Shown one piece after another: positions 1-7,512 of a stretch of 64,000 nt of DNA. Every line of letters begins with the position of its first letter. Position 1 is the stretch's first letter. The translations under genes were made by a program, and so were the position numbers. The notes beneath the pieces are model-generated. The model ran no database searches. It had not been told where the DNA came from and saw only the letters and a list, made by a program, of their open reading frames with translations. Origin of the DNA: Phycisphaerales bacterium (GTDB lineage Bacteria > Planctomycetota > Phycisphaerae > Phycisphaerales > SM1A02); NCBI GenBank assembly GCA_029246705.1, contig JAQWMQ010000035.1, forward strand, positions 1 to 64,000, written 5' to 3'.

Positions 1-132
1 ATGACCGAACAACAGGCCGAAGCCCTTCTCCAGATGATCCGCGACAAGGAGAAGGAGCGTCGCGCCGAACTTGAAGAACGCGAAGCCCGCGCGGCAGCGC
101 GACGGTATCGGCCGGTGGAGAAGGATTGGTGA
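1..132 (+). CDS. 3' end of a BatC-like (VWA/TPR) protein, partial
   Basis: The open frame runs from the window edge to a TGA at 130-132 and gives a charged 43-residue tail beginning MTEQQAEALLQMIRDKEKER and ending PVEKDW. This resembles the C-terminal tail of BatC-like TPR proteins, where an 'EAE.LLxxIRDKExxR' segment is followed by a basic stretch and a terminal DW. The ATG at position 1 is probably an internal methionine, because the family is much longer. The frame ends just before batD and both genes are followed by batE, which fits a Bat operon. The N-terminal domain is outside the window, so the assignment rests on the tail and the context. Confidence 0.5.
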   Translation: MTEQQAEALLQMIRDKEKERRAELEEREARAAARRYRPVEKDW

Positions 133-134
133 TC

Positions 135-2009
135 ATGAACAACGAACGAAGCTCGATATTCCTTGCGGCACTTGTCGCCCTGATTGCCTGCACGTTGGCA
201 GGGGGCCAGCTGGGCCTCGAGAAAAGTGCGAACGCGCAGAACGTCTCCGTCGACTATGGTTCCCCGAAGATCTGGGTTGGCGAACCGAATCGCATCACGT
301 TCACGGTCAGGAACGCCGAGAATCTCGAGGAGCCCGTCCTTCCAAAGGTCGAAGGTCTCGAGATCGAGTACGTGGGGACGACCAATACCTCCACGAGCAT
401 CTCAATCATCAACGGAAAGCGAAGCGAACTGAACACGGTGGATCTGGCCGTCGAGATTCTCCCGAAACATCCTGGAGACTTCACGGTCCCGAGCATCAAG
501 ATCAATGTGGACGGCTCGATCTATGAGAGCAAACCCTTCACCTTCGAGGCGATTGAAGCCTCCAATGATGGGCGTTTGATCGTCGATGTCGAACGAGCAG
601 GAGGCTCGGTGTACGTCGGGGAGCCGATCCAGCTCGTGCTGAGACTGTGGGTCAAGGCATTTCACTCCGATCGATTCGACATCACGGTCAACGAAAGCAC
701 GACCTGGAGGCTCATCAAGCACAACCAGTCGGAGTGGGGACCGTTCGCGGAATCACTTCAGTCACTCGGACGAGGAGGCCGACGACCGAGCGGACGACTC
801 GTCACCCGACAAGACGGCGACTACTACCTCTACGAGATCACCCGGGAACTTCGTCCCAGCGGAACCGGAGCCATCGATGAATTGAGCGACATCAACATCC
901 TGATGAGCTACCCGATGGGTCTGGTACAGAGCCGATCCCGATCGATCTTCAGGCGTTCGGACATCGAGTTTTCCGGGCTTATGCCGATCAGTGCCCGGGC
1001 CGAGGTGCAGGAGATCGACGTCAAACCCCTTCCTGAGGAAGGGCGACCCGAATACTTCCGAGGAGCCGTCGGGGATTTCATAGTTCGAGCGGGTGCACGT
1101 CCCACCGATGTCGCGGTGGGCGATCCCATCACGGTGACACTCCTGGTCGGAAGCACCGACGGAGATCAAAGCGCACTGGAGACCCTTCGCCCTCCACCCA
1201 TGGCTGAAATGAGCGAAATCACCGAGGACTTCAGGATTCCAAGGGGTCCCATCGCCGGCGAGGTCGAGGACACCATCAAGGTGTTCAGCCAGACCCTTCG
1301 ACCCCGATCCGATGAGATCACCGAGATCCCACCGATTCCCTTCTCATTCTTCGATCCGGATCGTGGTGAGTACCAGACGGTCTGGACCCAGGCCATTCCG
1401 ATCCAGGTGAGTCCTGCCGAGACACTGGCGGCCACTGACATCGTCCGCTCCGGCGGGCAGGCGTCGACGAATGACGAAGAGACTCAGATGCCATCCGAGA
1501 ATGATGACCTGGAGACCGGCCTCAAGGCGAACTTCCCGGTGGGTCTCGGCATGCTGGCCAGCAGCAGCAGAACCCTGGGCTATGTCACCGTCGGCGTGGT
1601 CGCGATCCCACCGGCGTGCTTCGTGGCCATCGCACTGCTCGCAGTGCGTCGACGATGGAAGCGGTCACATCCGGCCTTGATCAGATCTCGCGGTGCGCGA
1701 AATCAAGCCCAGATCGCACTCCGAAAGGCCAGCAACGAGGCGGACATCGCACTGGTCATCAGGGGATATGTTTGTGACCGAAGTGGTCGACCAGCCACCA
1801 GCCTGACTTCGTCGGAATCGATGCGGCTTGCCCGCAAGGCCGGAGCGGATGCCCCCCTGCTTGCAAGGATGGACGACCTGTTCCGTTCCCTCGAACGTTC
1901 GGGGTATTCAGGAGAGCGAACGTCAACCGCAACGCAATCAAAGGATGCGGCAGAGGTCATTCGCGAGCTCGATCGTTGCCAGTGGACCACGCCCAGGGAG
2001 ATCGCATGA
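135..2009 (+). CDS. batD: BatD-like oxygen tolerance protein
   Basis: A 624-residue exported, membrane-anchored protein. It has an N-terminal signal peptide (about residues 1-34), a long beta-rich periplasmic part opening with VDYGSPKIWVGEPNRITF, which matches the repeated immunoglobulin-like start of BatD, and one transmembrane segment at about residues 480-505 followed by a basic RRRWKR stop-transfer motif and a cytoplasmic tail. In Bacteroides and Leptospira the Bat proteins are linked to aerotolerance and stress; the molecular role is not settled. I chose ATG 135, with GGAGAAGG just upstream; TTG 126 and GTG 129 are possible alternatives overlapping the previous stop. Its stop overlaps the start of batE, implying translational coupling. 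Confidence 0.85.
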   Translation: MNNERSSIFLAALVALIACTLAGGQLGLEKSANAQNVSVDYGSPKIWVGEPNRITFTVRNAENLEEPVLPKVEGLEIEYVGTTNTSTSISIINGKRSELNTVDLAVEILPKHPGDFTVPSIKINVDGSIYESKPFTFEAIEASNDGRLIVDVERAGGSVYVGEPIQLVLRLWVKAFHSDRFDITVNESTTWRLIKHNQSEWGPFAESLQSLGRGGRRPSGRLVTRQDGDYYLYEITRELRPSGTGAIDELSDINILMSYPMGLVQSRSRSIFRRSDIEFSGLMPISARAEVQEIDVKPLPEEGRPEYFRGAVGDFIVRAGARPTDVAVGDPITVTLLVGSTDGDQSALETLRPPPMAEMSEITEDFRIPRGPIAGEVEDTIKVFSQTLRPRSDEITEIPPIPFSFFDPDRGEYQTVWTQAIPIQVSPAETLAATDIVRSGGQASTNDEETQMPSENDDLETGLKANFPVGLGMLASSSRTLGYVTVGVVAIPPACFVAIALLAVRRRWKRSHPALIRSRGARNQAQIALRKASNEADIALVIRGYVCDRSGRPATSLTSSESMRLARKAGADAPLLARMDDLFRSLERSGYSGERTSTATQSKDAAEVIRELDRCQWTTPREIA

Positions 2010-2899
2010 TGGAACTCGTGAAGATTCTGTTCTCGAAAGTCCTTCCCGGGTGCATGATCGTGATGATCCTCGGGATCACCATGCCCTCCCAGGGAGAACC
2101 GGGCAACCAACTGGACGAAGTGACGGCGGGGCCTGCCCCGGTGCTTGCGGTCATGACAGAAGCCCAGTCATCCTACGACCTCGGAAACATGCTGCAGCCG
2201 GTCGACCCCGGAGCGGCACGCGAAGCCTACATCGAGAGTGCGGACGGCTGGAGAAGGGCGATCAACAGCGGTATCAACAACGGTCGGATCTGGACCAACC
2301 TTGGCAACGCGGAGTTTCGTGCCGGCCGCCTGGGCCTTGCCGTGGCGGCCTACCTCGAAGCTGACAGCCTCATGCCGGGTGACGCCACCGTGGGTTCGAA
2401 CCTTGCCCTGGCCCGCAATCAGGTTCCGGCGCGATTCGATTCCGAAGGGGTGACCGTGCTCTACGACACGGTATCCGATGGTTGGCACGTGCTGGGGTTC
2501 GATGTCCGTTGGTGGATGGCTGGAATCTGCTGGATCGGTTTCTGGGTGATCCTTGCCGTTCGATTCGCCCGCGGAACGAGTCGATCCGAAGAGAGCGAGG
2601 GATCCAGCCTGGCCTGGCGTGGCGGACTCGCCGTTCTCGCTGCGGTTGCGATCATCTCGGGAACGACGGTCGCACTTGATGCGACGGAAGATGCCTGGCG
2701 AACACCGGGTGTTCTCGTAGAAGAGTCGGTCGTCAGGACGGGGAATGGCGAGACCTTCGCCGCGGTATTCTCAGAGCCACTGCCCGAAGGCGTCGAGTTC
2801 GACCTCATCGAGTCTCGACCGGGCTGGCACCACGTCAACTTCGCGGATGGACGCACCGGCTGGATCAGGTCCGACCATGTCAGGATGATCGGAAGCTGA
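2006..2899 (+). CDS. batE: BatE-like TPR/SH3 membrane protein
   Basis: A 297-residue protein starting at an ATG that overlaps the batD stop (ATGA). It has an N-terminal signal or anchor segment, TPR units at about residues 93-138 (pattern WTNLGNAEFRAGRLGLAVAA), two transmembrane helices at about 169-188 and 201-224, and a bacterial SH3-like domain at about 235-296 ending GRTGWIRSDHVRMI. This order of TPR, two membrane helices and SH3 is that of BatE, the terminal Bat operon protein. It is the last gene of the operon here; the next gene converges from the other strand 17 bp away. Role: periplasmic scaffold for the Bat complex, inferred from the family. Confidence 0.82.
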   Translation: MMELVKILFSKVLPGCMIVMILGITMPSQGEPGNQLDEVTAGPAPVLAVMTEAQSSYDLGNMLQPVDPGAAREAYIESADGWRRAINSGINNGRIWTNLGNAEFRAGRLGLAVAAYLEADSLMPGDATVGSNLALARNQVPARFDSEGVTVLYDTVSDGWHVLGFDVRWWMAGICWIGFWVILAVRFARGTSRSEESEGSSLAWRGGLAVLAAVAIISGTTVALDATEDAWRTPGVLVEESVVRTGNGETFAAVFSEPLPEGVEFDLIESRPGWHHVNFADGRTGWIRSDHVRMIGS

Positions 2900-2916
2900 A
2901 GCGAGGCCCCCTTCGC

Positions 2917-4437
2917 TCAGGATGCGCCGCCGGGTCCGGGTCGATCTCGGGAACCACGTCCATTGCCTCGCCCACCTCGCTGGCGTTGGGCCATCCGCTC
3001 CCGCAAGGTCTCAAGTTCATCGCCGGAAATGTAACCGTCCTGGTCGACATCGAAGGAGTCGAAGCGCTGCCTCATGCGTTCGGGTGCTTCCGAACGCTCG
3101 ATTCGATCATCACCATTGCGATCCATCATCGCGATGGGGTCAGTGCCTCCACCACGCTGGCCCGCGCCTCGATCAGGTCCTCCACCACCGCGGTTCCATC
3201 GATTCTGGGCCATCCCCGCCGCACGATCGCGCTCAAGGGCGACCTGGTAGGTCTGGGTGACAGGCTTGCACCAGCCTTCCTTCTCGGAGCAGGCGTAGTA
3301 ACGCACCTCGATTTCGATCGTCGCATCGGATGGCCATTCCGCGACGTCCAGGAGGAACTCACGGGGATCCGAATCGGTTGCAGGTTCGACCTTCGAGCCC
3401 TTGCCCTCGACGGGTGAGATCTTGACGTCCTCCGGCAGCGTGATGGTGAAGGCGACCGGATCGACGAGGTTGTTCCAGTGGACCCCGTGAACCGGGTCGA
3501 GATGGAAGCCGACGTAGAGTTTTCCGGGCTTTCCCGACAAGATCGTCGGCTCCGCCTCGATGCGGAGCTTCACGTAGTGTGGCTCGTCACTCGACCCCGG
3601 CTTGGTCTTGAGCGCCGACATCGTCCCGGGCACCTCGACGCGGGGCACGACGGCCCCGGTGTTTCGGCTCGGTCGAGCGAAGGGTGGGACGCCGATCGAC
3701 TCGGGTGTGGACGTCGCCTCGGTGGGACCGACCACTTCGACCAGGGCTGCTCGCAGCGCCGGACCTTCGGCCCAGCCGGACACGTAGTCGATCGTCCCGT
3801 CTGAACCATGGACGATGTAGGCGGCATTGGGCGAACCTCCGAGAGCGTTGGAGACACCGTTGTCCATCAAGTCGCAGACGAAGGGAACCTTCGTCTTGAG
3901 GGTGCTTTCCGCGGCCTTCACCTGAGCCAGGCGTTCATCGCTCGTGAACGGCTGGATCCAACCGCCATTCTCAGGATGTGCCAGGGACTTGTAGAGATAG
4001 ACGAAGGCGACCGGAGTCCCTTCCGTGCGATGGTCATGCGCGATCGCCTCGACCTCTCGATGGCTGATCAGGAACTTGGGGCAGGTGAGGCATCCGGTCA
4101 CCACGACCAGGTGTCCATCCTCGGGAACCATCGAGGAGAGCTTGGCCTCCGAACCGTCCGAACGAAGAACGGTCAGGTTCGCGAAATCGGGAACCTGCGT
4201 GCCGGCAGTCACGCTTCCTCGCAGTGGATCCTGACCGCGTGCACCACCCTGCCCGGAACGACCGGGACCGCCCTGGGGGCGCATTCGGTTGCGCCCGTCC
4301 TGAGGCTTGTCATCGGCTTCAATGGCATCCGCACCACCCGGCGCCTTCGGTGGGTCCTGTCGTGCCTCAACGGCAGCCGAGAAGACCAGGGGTGATGCAA
4401 GTGCGGCGATGAGAGCAAGTGGGCGAGTCTGGCGCAT
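2917..4437 (-). CDS. exported deiodinase-like redoxin with DsbD-alpha-like and EF-hand domains
   Basis: A 506-residue protein whose real start is the ATG at 4437, which gives a clean signal peptide (MRQTRPLALIAALASPLVFS); the frame stays open upstream but has no protein-like character. Order: low-complexity linker; a thioredoxin-fold domain at about 85-235 with VTGCLTCPKFLISHREVEAI and VYLYKSLAHPENGGW, resembling iodothyronine deiodinases (GSCTUPPF and YIEEAHPSDGW), with Cys119 at the selenocysteine position and Cys116 forming a CxxC; a domain at about 270-400 with a CX6C motif (C383, C390) resembling the N-terminal DsbD alpha domain; a Gly/Arg-rich linker; and two EF-hands at about 435-447 and 463-475 (DRNGDDRIERSE, DVDQDGYISGDE). 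Likely a periplasmic thiol-disulfide protein. Substrate unknown. Confidence 0.72.
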   Translation of the reverse strand: MRQTRPLALIAALASPLVFSAAVEARQDPPKAPGGADAIEADDKPQDGRNRMRPQGGPGRSGQGGARGQDPLRGSVTAGTQVPDFANLTVLRSDGSEAKLSSMVPEDGHLVVVTGCLTCPKFLISHREVEAIAHDHRTEGTPVAFVYLYKSLAHPENGGWIQPFTSDERLAQVKAAESTLKTKVPFVCDLMDNGVSNALGGSPNAAYIVHGSDGTIDYVSGWAEGPALRAALVEVVGPTEATSTPESIGVPPFARPSRNTGAVVPRVEVPGTMSALKTKPGSSDEPHYVKLRIEAEPTILSGKPGKLYVGFHLDPVHGVHWNNLVDPVAFTITLPEDVKISPVEGKGSKVEPATDSDPREFLLDVAEWPSDATIEIEVRYYACSEKEGWCKPVTQTYQVALERDRAAGMAQNRWNRGGGGPDRGAGQRGGGTDPIAMMDRNGDDRIERSEAPERMRQRFDSFDVDQDGYISGDELETLRERMAQRQRGGRGNGRGSRDRPGPGGAS

Positions 4438-4583
4438 GGGCGTCTTCCCGTTGATGATGAGGAGGGTACAGGTCCGTTCACAGGTGGTCTGCCACGCAGC
4501 CACGTTAGCGGAAGTCGCTTCCGAACCATGCTCGCAAACTGCGATGAAACGGTCTTGAAAGTACCCAGAGCCTGAAAACGAAC

Positions 4584-6071
4584 CTACATGGGCAGTGAAC
4601 TGGTGATGAAATCGGTCATCTTCCGGGCCAGGTCCCCTTCCACCACGAGTTCGTCGAGGTCGACGGGAACCGCAAGCCGCTGCAGGCGGAGCGCATCCTC
4701 GCCATCGATGAATCGAGGACCGATCCCGCACAGAACGAAGTCGTCATCATCAAGAAGTGCTTCGGCAAGCCATGCGCAACTGCGGTCGGTGATCGGCAGG
4801 TCCGCGTAGATCACCTCGGCACCGGAGAACTCGAGGAGATCGGAAATCAGCTGACGTACCAGTGGCAGCGTCATGCGATCGATCCGACTGATCGTGACCG
4901 AACCCGTGCGTCGTGCTCGGTTGAATCGACCGCCCACCGTGGCAGCAATCTCCTCCGAGGCATCGGGCGCCACCAGCGCCGTTTCGAGCCGACAATCCCG
5001 GGCTCGAGCCTGGTAGAGGTCACCGAAAAGCGATGCCATCGAATCCGGCACAGAAGCGGTGATGGCCGGTTCCTCGCCGAGAGGCAACCAGTAGAGGAAG
5101 CAGGAATGCCGTTCCGCTTTCTCCTCGGCCTCATTTCCGCGCAGGTTCACGGAAGCCGGCGTGGTAGCGAGGGAAAGACCACAGAGCGTCGAACCGAACT
5201 TGATGTTCATCTTCTGGCTGTAGGCATGCCGCGTGGTCGGCTGGCTCCAGAGTCCGATCAAGCCGAGGGTTCGTGCTTCTTCGACCAGGAACGTGCGCAT
5301 ACTGGCGAAGATCCCATGTCCACGATGAGCGGGGTCGACGACCGCGAGGCCGGCTTCCCCGACCACACCGAGATCAGGGCGTTCGATGCCGTAATGACCG
5401 GCGATGGACCCCTTTTCACATTCGACGATGATCGAATGCAGCCGCCCCTGTTCGTTCATGCACAGAATGCGTTCCGGATACAGCAGATCGGGGTTCGGAT
5501 AGGTTCTTCCATAGGACTGATAGAACTGCCGAGACACCTCGAATTCATCGCCTGCCCTGAATCGACGAAACGTGTAATGCACGTCCCTTGAGACGCTGGA
5601 TATCTTCTCCACTTCATGAAGACGGCTTGAATCAGTCTCCGGAACGACATCGACGAGGGCGGTTATCTCCGTGTTTTCACGCAGGCGGTGCAGGTGTATC
5701 GAAGACCCCCGGGTTCCCAGCTGCACCCAATGCACCTCGTCGAAGAGCGCATGCAGGAGGGACTCCTCGGACAGTCCCATGAAGTGGTCACGATCTCCCA
5801 GCGGAACGCCATGCTCGACGATCGAAATGTCCAGTGCGCGAGGATCGATCTCCACGACCAACTCGATCGGAAGTGCGGGGTCGTCGTCCATCTTGACCCT
5901 GTCTTCGATCAGGTTCAACGCCACGACGACGGCATCGATGATCTGTTCGAGTTCTTCACCGGAACATCCAGCGAAGGACAATGCCTGATCGAGGAAGTCA
6001 TTGACCAGGTTCCCGAAGGTGGACAACCCCGGAAGGACGAGTCGGAACTCGTTGGAACCTGGTGTCGACAT
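4584..6071 (-). CDS. RsbW-like ATPase domain fused to a GNAT acetyltransferase
   Basis: A 495-residue protein. Residues 1-145 look like an anti-sigma-type HATPase_c domain: a helix with LEQIIDAVVVALNLIEDRV in the N-box position and GTRGSSIHLHRL in the C-terminal glycine box. The Glu normally before the N-box Asn appears to be Val. Residues about 175-330 form a GNAT domain with the acetyl-CoA loop VVDPAHRGHGIFASMRTFL and the conserved LWSQPTTRHAYSQKMNIKFG segment. Residues 330-495 are a further alpha/beta region I cannot name. It starts 4 bp after the stop of the epimerase gene, so the two form one transcription unit. Such fusions are linked in other bacteria to signalling or protein modification; the substrate is not evident. 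Confidence 0.7.
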   Translation of the reverse strand: MSTPGSNEFRLVLPGLSTFGNLVNDFLDQALSFAGCSGEELEQIIDAVVVALNLIEDRVKMDDDPALPIELVVEIDPRALDISIVEHGVPLGDRDHFMGLSEESLLHALFDEVHWVQLGTRGSSIHLHRLRENTEITALVDVVPETDSSRLHEVEKISSVSRDVHYTFRRFRAGDEFEVSRQFYQSYGRTYPNPDLLYPERILCMNEQGRLHSIIVECEKGSIAGHYGIERPDLGVVGEAGLAVVDPAHRGHGIFASMRTFLVEEARTLGLIGLWSQPTTRHAYSQKMNIKFGSTLCGLSLATTPASVNLRGNEAEEKAERHSCFLYWLPLGEEPAITASVPDSMASLFGDLYQARARDCRLETALVAPDASEEIAATVGGRFNRARRTGSVTISRIDRMTLPLVRQLISDLLEFSGAEVIYADLPITDRSCAWLAEALLDDDDFVLCGIGPRFIDGEDALRLQRLAVPVDLDELVVEGDLARKMTDFITSSLPM

Positions 6072-6075
6072 CGGG

Positions 6076-6978
6076 TCAGACTGACCTTTCCTCGTCCTGC
6101 ATCGAGATCATCTGGGCAAGGTGCTTGCGGATGCCGTCGAAACCGCGATCCAGCGAGACTTCGAGGTCACTCTGGACGTTGGACGTCTCGAACATGTTCT
6201 TCGATGCGACCGGACTGGTCAGATCGACATCCACTTCCACACCAAGCAGCTCGGCGGCCATGACCGCCCAGTCACCCCAGCGTGCGTAGCAGTCGACGAG
6301 GTGGTAGATCTCAGGACTGGCCGATTCGTTGTCGAGGCAGGCGATGGTCGCGTTGGCTACGTCATTGACGTGGACGAACTTGCCGCCTCCGGATCGTGAA
6401 TAGGCCTCGCCACCGCGAATCTGATCGATGATCGGCCAGCCGATCGACCGGGTTCGATCAGGATCGATTCCGTACACCGCGCATGGCCGGATGGAGGTCA
6501 CCGCTTGACCGCGTTCCGCATGAGCCGCCCACATGTGGGCCTCGACCGCGGCCTTGAGCGCACCATAGAACGAACCGGGTCGGGTCGGGTGCAGTCCGTC
6601 GATGACCCCTTCCCAACGTGGATGGATGTGATGATGGACGGCCACCGAACTCATGAAGATGAACGGGCGATCGCCAGCTGCCTGGAGCAGATCGATCGAT
6701 CCGATCATGTTGCCCTTCATGTGCGCGACCAGATCACCCTTGCGCAGCGCCTGCCAGTCGAAGCTGTTGTGGATGACCGCGTCGACGCCTTCAAGCAGTT
6801 CGTCACGAGCCCGGTCCTGGTCATGCGTACCGACCACCAGCCGGTCGACCCAGGGCTCGAGGTGGTCGGTGCGACTGGTCGCTCGGACCAGACCCTGCAC
6901 CTTGTGTCCGGCAAGGGTCGCCTGTCGGGCGATCTCCGCACCAATGAATCCGCTGGTTCCGGTCAAGGCAATTCTCAT
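6076..6978 (-). CDS. NAD-dependent epimerase/dehydratase (extended SDR)
   Basis: A 300-residue extended short-chain dehydrogenase. The Rossmann motif TGTSGFIGAEIARQATLAGH lies at the N terminus, the active-site YxxxK is YGALK within GSFYGALKAAVEAHMWAA, and the FMSSVAVH strand carries the catalytic Ser. The segment RPCAVYGIDPDRTRSIGWP is the usual substrate-loop region. The family acts on nucleotide sugars, steroids or dihydroflavonol-type substrates with NAD(P); the substrate here cannot be read from sequence. It is the first gene of a two-gene unit with the downstream HATPase-GNAT fusion, with a 4 bp gap. Confidence 0.85.
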   Translation of the reverse strand: MRIALTGTSGFIGAEIARQATLAGHKVQGLVRATSRTDHLEPWVDRLVVGTHDQDRARDELLEGVDAVIHNSFDWQALRKGDLVAHMKGNMIGSIDLLQAAGDRPFIFMSSVAVHHHIHPRWEGVIDGLHPTRPGSFYGALKAAVEAHMWAAHAERGQAVTSIRPCAVYGIDPDRTRSIGWPIIDQIRGGEAYSRSGGGKFVHVNDVANATIACLDNESASPEIYHLVDCYARWGDWAVMAAELLGVEVDVDLTSPVASKNMFETSNVQSDLEVSLDRGFDGIRKHLAQMISMQDEERSV

Positions 6979-7348
6979 GGATGAAGACTAGGTTGAACCG
7001 GAGACTTTGACCAGTTCTCGACCCAGCTGGAAATGTCTGTTGCCCACCGAAAATGAGAAGCACCGCCGCTGGTTCCACGGCCATCGACGACGGCGTGAGG
7101 GATCCAACGACATCATCGTCATCGGCGATGATCCGAACCGCCCCAAGGACATCAATGGCGACGGTTTCGTGAACGATGGGGCCGGTTGACTGAGGCACCA
7201 CCTGTTTCCAGTGAGCGAACCCCAAAGGACGCCCAATGCCGCCACCGGCGGCGGTTCCCACCCGTCGGTTTGAGCCTTTCGAGAGGTTTCGATATCCTTG
7301 TGCGTCTGAGGGATCAGCCGACCAGGCGGTCGACACGATGCCCTTGCC
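6979..7348. other. intergenic region with a possible dockerin relic and the tRNA promoter
   Basis: This 370 bp stretch separates the divergent epimerase gene and tRNA-Ser. On the plus strand a frame covering about 7105-7189 reads NDIIVIGDDPNRPKDINGDG followed by FVNDGAG and a stop, which resembles a dockerin-type calcium loop (DINGDGxVN) of the exported proteins elsewhere in the window. No signal peptide or start supports a working gene, so a decayed fragment or chance are both possible. The right-hand 80 bp hold a promoter-like element for the tRNA. Confidence 0.3.
7270..7298 (+). promoter_or_regulatory. putative promoter of tRNA-Ser
   Basis: TTGAGC (7270-7275) and TATCCT (7293-7298) are separated by exactly 17 bp, each matching four of six positions of the housekeeping -35/-10 consensus. 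Transcription would begin near 7305, about 44 nt before the mature tRNA. No experimental support. Confidence 0.4.
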
Positions 7349-7435
7349 GGAGAGGTGGCGGAGCGGTTGAACGCGCCAGTCTCGAAAACTGGTATGGCCT
7401 CCGGGTCATCGAGGGTTCGAATCCCTCCCTCTCCG
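7349..7435 (+). tRNA. tRNA-Ser(CGA)
   Basis: An 87-nt class II tRNA that I folded by hand. The acceptor stem is GGAGAGG (7349-7355) with CCTCTCC (7428-7434) and discriminator G7435. The anticodon stem is CCAGT/ACTGG with loop CTCGAAA, giving anticodon CGA at 7383-7385, which reads UCG serine codons. A long variable arm follows at about 7393-7410, as expected for Ser. The T arm is GAGGG-TTCGAAT-CCCTC (7411-7427). CCA is not encoded, which agrees with the CCA-adding enzyme gene at 28758-29975. Confidence 0.96.
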
Positions 7436-7445
7436 CTTGAACAAG

Positions 7446-7481
7446 ACAGGGAGTCACCAGACGGTGACTCCCTGTTTCGTT
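7446..7481 (+). terminator. Rho-independent terminator after tRNA-Ser, probably bidirectional
   Basis: A perfect 13 bp stem, ACAGGGAGTCACC (7446-7458) with GGTGACTCCCTGT (7463-7475) and a 4-nt loop, is followed by TTTCGTT. On the minus strand the hairpin is followed by CTTGTTC, so it can also end the convergent exported-protein gene at 7513-9009. Confidence 0.8.
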
Positions 7482-7512
7482 CATTCATCTTCAAGCATGG
7501 TCACCGGAGCGA

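Noticed and set aside
4075-4100. possible selenocysteine codon in the deiodinase-like protein
   Set aside because: The position is encoded by TGC (Cys), no in-frame TGA is present, and the frame is continuous.
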